Made by a program: the position numbers and the translations under genes. Shown here piece after piece: positions 62,899 to 64,000 of a stretch of 64,000 nucleotides of DNA. The notes beneath the pieces are model-generated. The model had not been told where the DNA came from, did no database searches, and saw nothing but the letters and a program-made list of their open reading frames with translations. Origin of the DNA: Nocardioides oleivorans (GTDB taxonomy: Bacteria > Actinomycetota > Actinomycetes > Propionibacteriales > Nocardioidaceae); the NCBI RefSeq assembly GCF_004137255.1, contig NZ_SDWT01000001.1, positions 2,852,001 to 2,916,000 on the forward strand. Reading direction: 5' to 3'. Position 1 is the first letter of the stretch; each line of letters opens with the position of its first letter.

Positions 62899-64000
62899 AT
62901 GCAACCGATCGGCGTCGACCGCACCGCGGGACTCGACCGTGCCCACGAGCACGCTGTCGCGTGGCTCGACTCGCTCGCCGACCGGCCGGTCCCGCCGCGC
63001 CTGACGACCGACGAGGTGCTCGCGCGCCTCGACCCGGTGCTGCAGGACGGCCCGCTCGATCCGGCCGTCGTGGTCGACGAGCTCGCCGCGACCTGCGAGC
63101 CGGGCCTGACCGCGATGCCGGGCGGGCGGTTCTTCGGGTTCGTCATCGGAGGGGCGCACCCGGCAGCCCTGGCCGCCGACTGGCTGGTCAGCGCGTGGGA
63201 CCAGAACACCGGGCTGCGGATGCTGACGCCCGCGCACTCCGCGATCGAGGAGACGACGGAGCGGTGGCTCGTCGACCTCCTCGGGCTCCCCGGTGGGAGC
63301 GCCGTCGGGTTCGTCACCGGCGGCACGATGGCCAACTTCACCTGCCTCGCCGCGGCCCGCGACGAGGTGCTGCGCCGCGCCGGCTGGGACGTCGCCGAGC
63401 GCGGCCTCGTCGGCTCGCCCGGCGTACGCGTGCTGGTGGGTAACGAGCGGCACGACACCATCGACCTCAGCCTGCGCTACCTGGGGCTCGGCGCACCCGA
63501 GCCGGTCGCCGCCGACGAGCAGGGACGGATCGAACCGGCCGCCCTCGTGTCCGCCCTCGAGGCCGGCGACGGCCGTCCGACCGTCGTGTGCCTCCAGGCA
63601 GGCAACGTGCACTCGGGGGCCTTCGACGACTTCGACGCCGCCGTCACGGCCGCGCACGACGCCGGCGCGTGGGTGCACGTCGACGGGGCGTTCGGCCTGT
63701 TCGCGGGCGCGTCGCCGCAGTACCGCCACCTCGTCGCGGGTGCCGACCGGGCGGACTCGTGGTCGACCGACGCCCACAAGACCCTCAACGTGCCCTACGA
63801 CTGCGGGCTGGCCATCGTCCGCGACCGGGCCGCGCTGCGTGCCGCGATGGGGATGCACGGCGACTACCTCATCTACGACGCGGTGGGGGAGCCGTTCGAG
63901 AAGGTCCCCGAGCTCAGCCGCCGCGGACGCTCGGTCCCGGTCTGGGCCGTCCTGCGCGCCCTCGGCCGCGACGGCGTCGCCGACCTCGTCGATGGCTTCT
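62899..64000 (+). CDS. PLP-dependent decarboxylase family protein (3' end outside window)
   Basis: The first 367 residues are visible. It is a group II decarboxylase/aspartate aminotransferase-fold protein: GFVTGGTMANFTCLAAARDE is the phosphate-binding region, VHVDGAFGLFAG holds the PLP-contact Asp and WSTDAHKTLNVPYDCG the Schiff-base Lys. Related enzymes decarboxylate aromatic amino acids, glutamate or diaminobutyrate. Substrate choice cannot be told from this part. CACACT 7 nt before the ATG is a weak -10. Confidence 0.88.
   Translation, partial: MQPIGVDRTAGLDRAHEHAVAWLDSLADRPVPPRLTTDEVLARLDPVLQDGPLDPAVVVDELAATCEPGLTAMPGGRFFGFVIGGAHPAALAADWLVSAWDQNTGLRMLTPAHSAIEETTERWLVDLLGLPGGSAVGFVTGGTMANFTCLAAARDEVLRRAGWDVAERGLVGSPGVRVLVGNERHDTIDLSLRYLGLGAPEPVAADEQGRIEPAALVSALEAGDGRPTVVCLQAGNVHSGAFDDFDAAVTAAHDAGAWVHVDGAFGLFAGASPQYRHLVAGADRADSWSTDAHKTLNVPYDCGLAIVRDRAALRAAMGMHGDYLIYDAVGEPFEKVPELSRRGRSVPVWAVLRALGRDGVADLVDGF

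Overview
The window is very GC-rich with strong G/C at third codon positions, uses many GTG starts, and carries actinobacterial hallmarks (EfeUOB iron uptake, the PitA-DUF3349 neighbourhood, DtxR/IdeR-like iron boxes, a BioYMN cluster with a TetR-type regulator, many probably leaderless genes). It reads as chromosome of a Nocardioides-like actinobacterium; the genus is an inference. I see no rRNA, tRNA, insertion sequence, prophage or CRISPR array. Both ends cut genes: a PQQ-type sugar dehydrogenase on the left and a PLP-dependent decarboxylase on the right.

Layout. 1-13.3 kb: lipoprotein sugar dehydrogenase and EamA exporter, BNR-repeat protein, SRPBCC protein, HTH regulator, ilvD, a kynU-acetyltransferase-VOC-dCMP deaminase run, a membrane protein with a Trp/Pro pentapeptide repeat opposite a TetR regulator, an S66 peptidase, and two tandem pterin-dehydratase/VOC fusion paralogues. 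13.3-17 kb: ilvBNC behind a leader peptide and attenuator. 17-21.5 kb: siderophore-interacting protein and efeUOB, each behind an iron box. 21.5-33.8 kb: epimerase, NCS1 permease, FrnE-like oxidoreductase, serA, a MocR regulator opposite a YczE membrane protein, an ABC exporter, a secreted protein and a methyltransferase. 33.8-38.5 kb: a second branched-chain leader peptide, a 46-aa gene, leuB, ilvE and an NhaA-DsbA fusion. 38.5-49.3 kb: two-component system, a three-unit palindrome array, TraR/DksA-type protein, Ser/Thr kinase, cold-shock gene, pitA cluster, TetR/MFS pair, ABC transporter. 49.3-51.1 kb: cimA behind a third leader peptide (Ile-Ile-Ile) and terminator. 51.1-64 kb: LVIVD-repeat secreted protein, DUF305 lipoprotein, TetR/FMN-reductase pair with a perfect palindromic operator, amidase, bioYMN with a BioQ-like regulator, pentapeptide-repeat protein, sulfotransferase, and a decarboxylase.

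How the genes work together. The strongest theme is branched-chain amino acid synthesis: ilvD, ilvBNC, leuB, ilvE and cimA are all here, in separate units. Three of those units start with a short peptide whose codons match the pathway products (Ile-Leu-Leu-Val; Leu-Val-Leu-Ile; Ile-Ile-Ile); two have a clear intrinsic terminator between peptide and gene. This looks like a ribosome-mediated attenuation regulon with different amino acid sensing at each locus. CimA implies isoleucine can be made from pyruvate by the citramalate route. Secondary themes are iron uptake, phosphate uptake with a possible PHO box, and biotin uptake with two TGAAC-type boxes. Several palindromic repeats sit between genes and one seems to have been read into a protein C-terminus.
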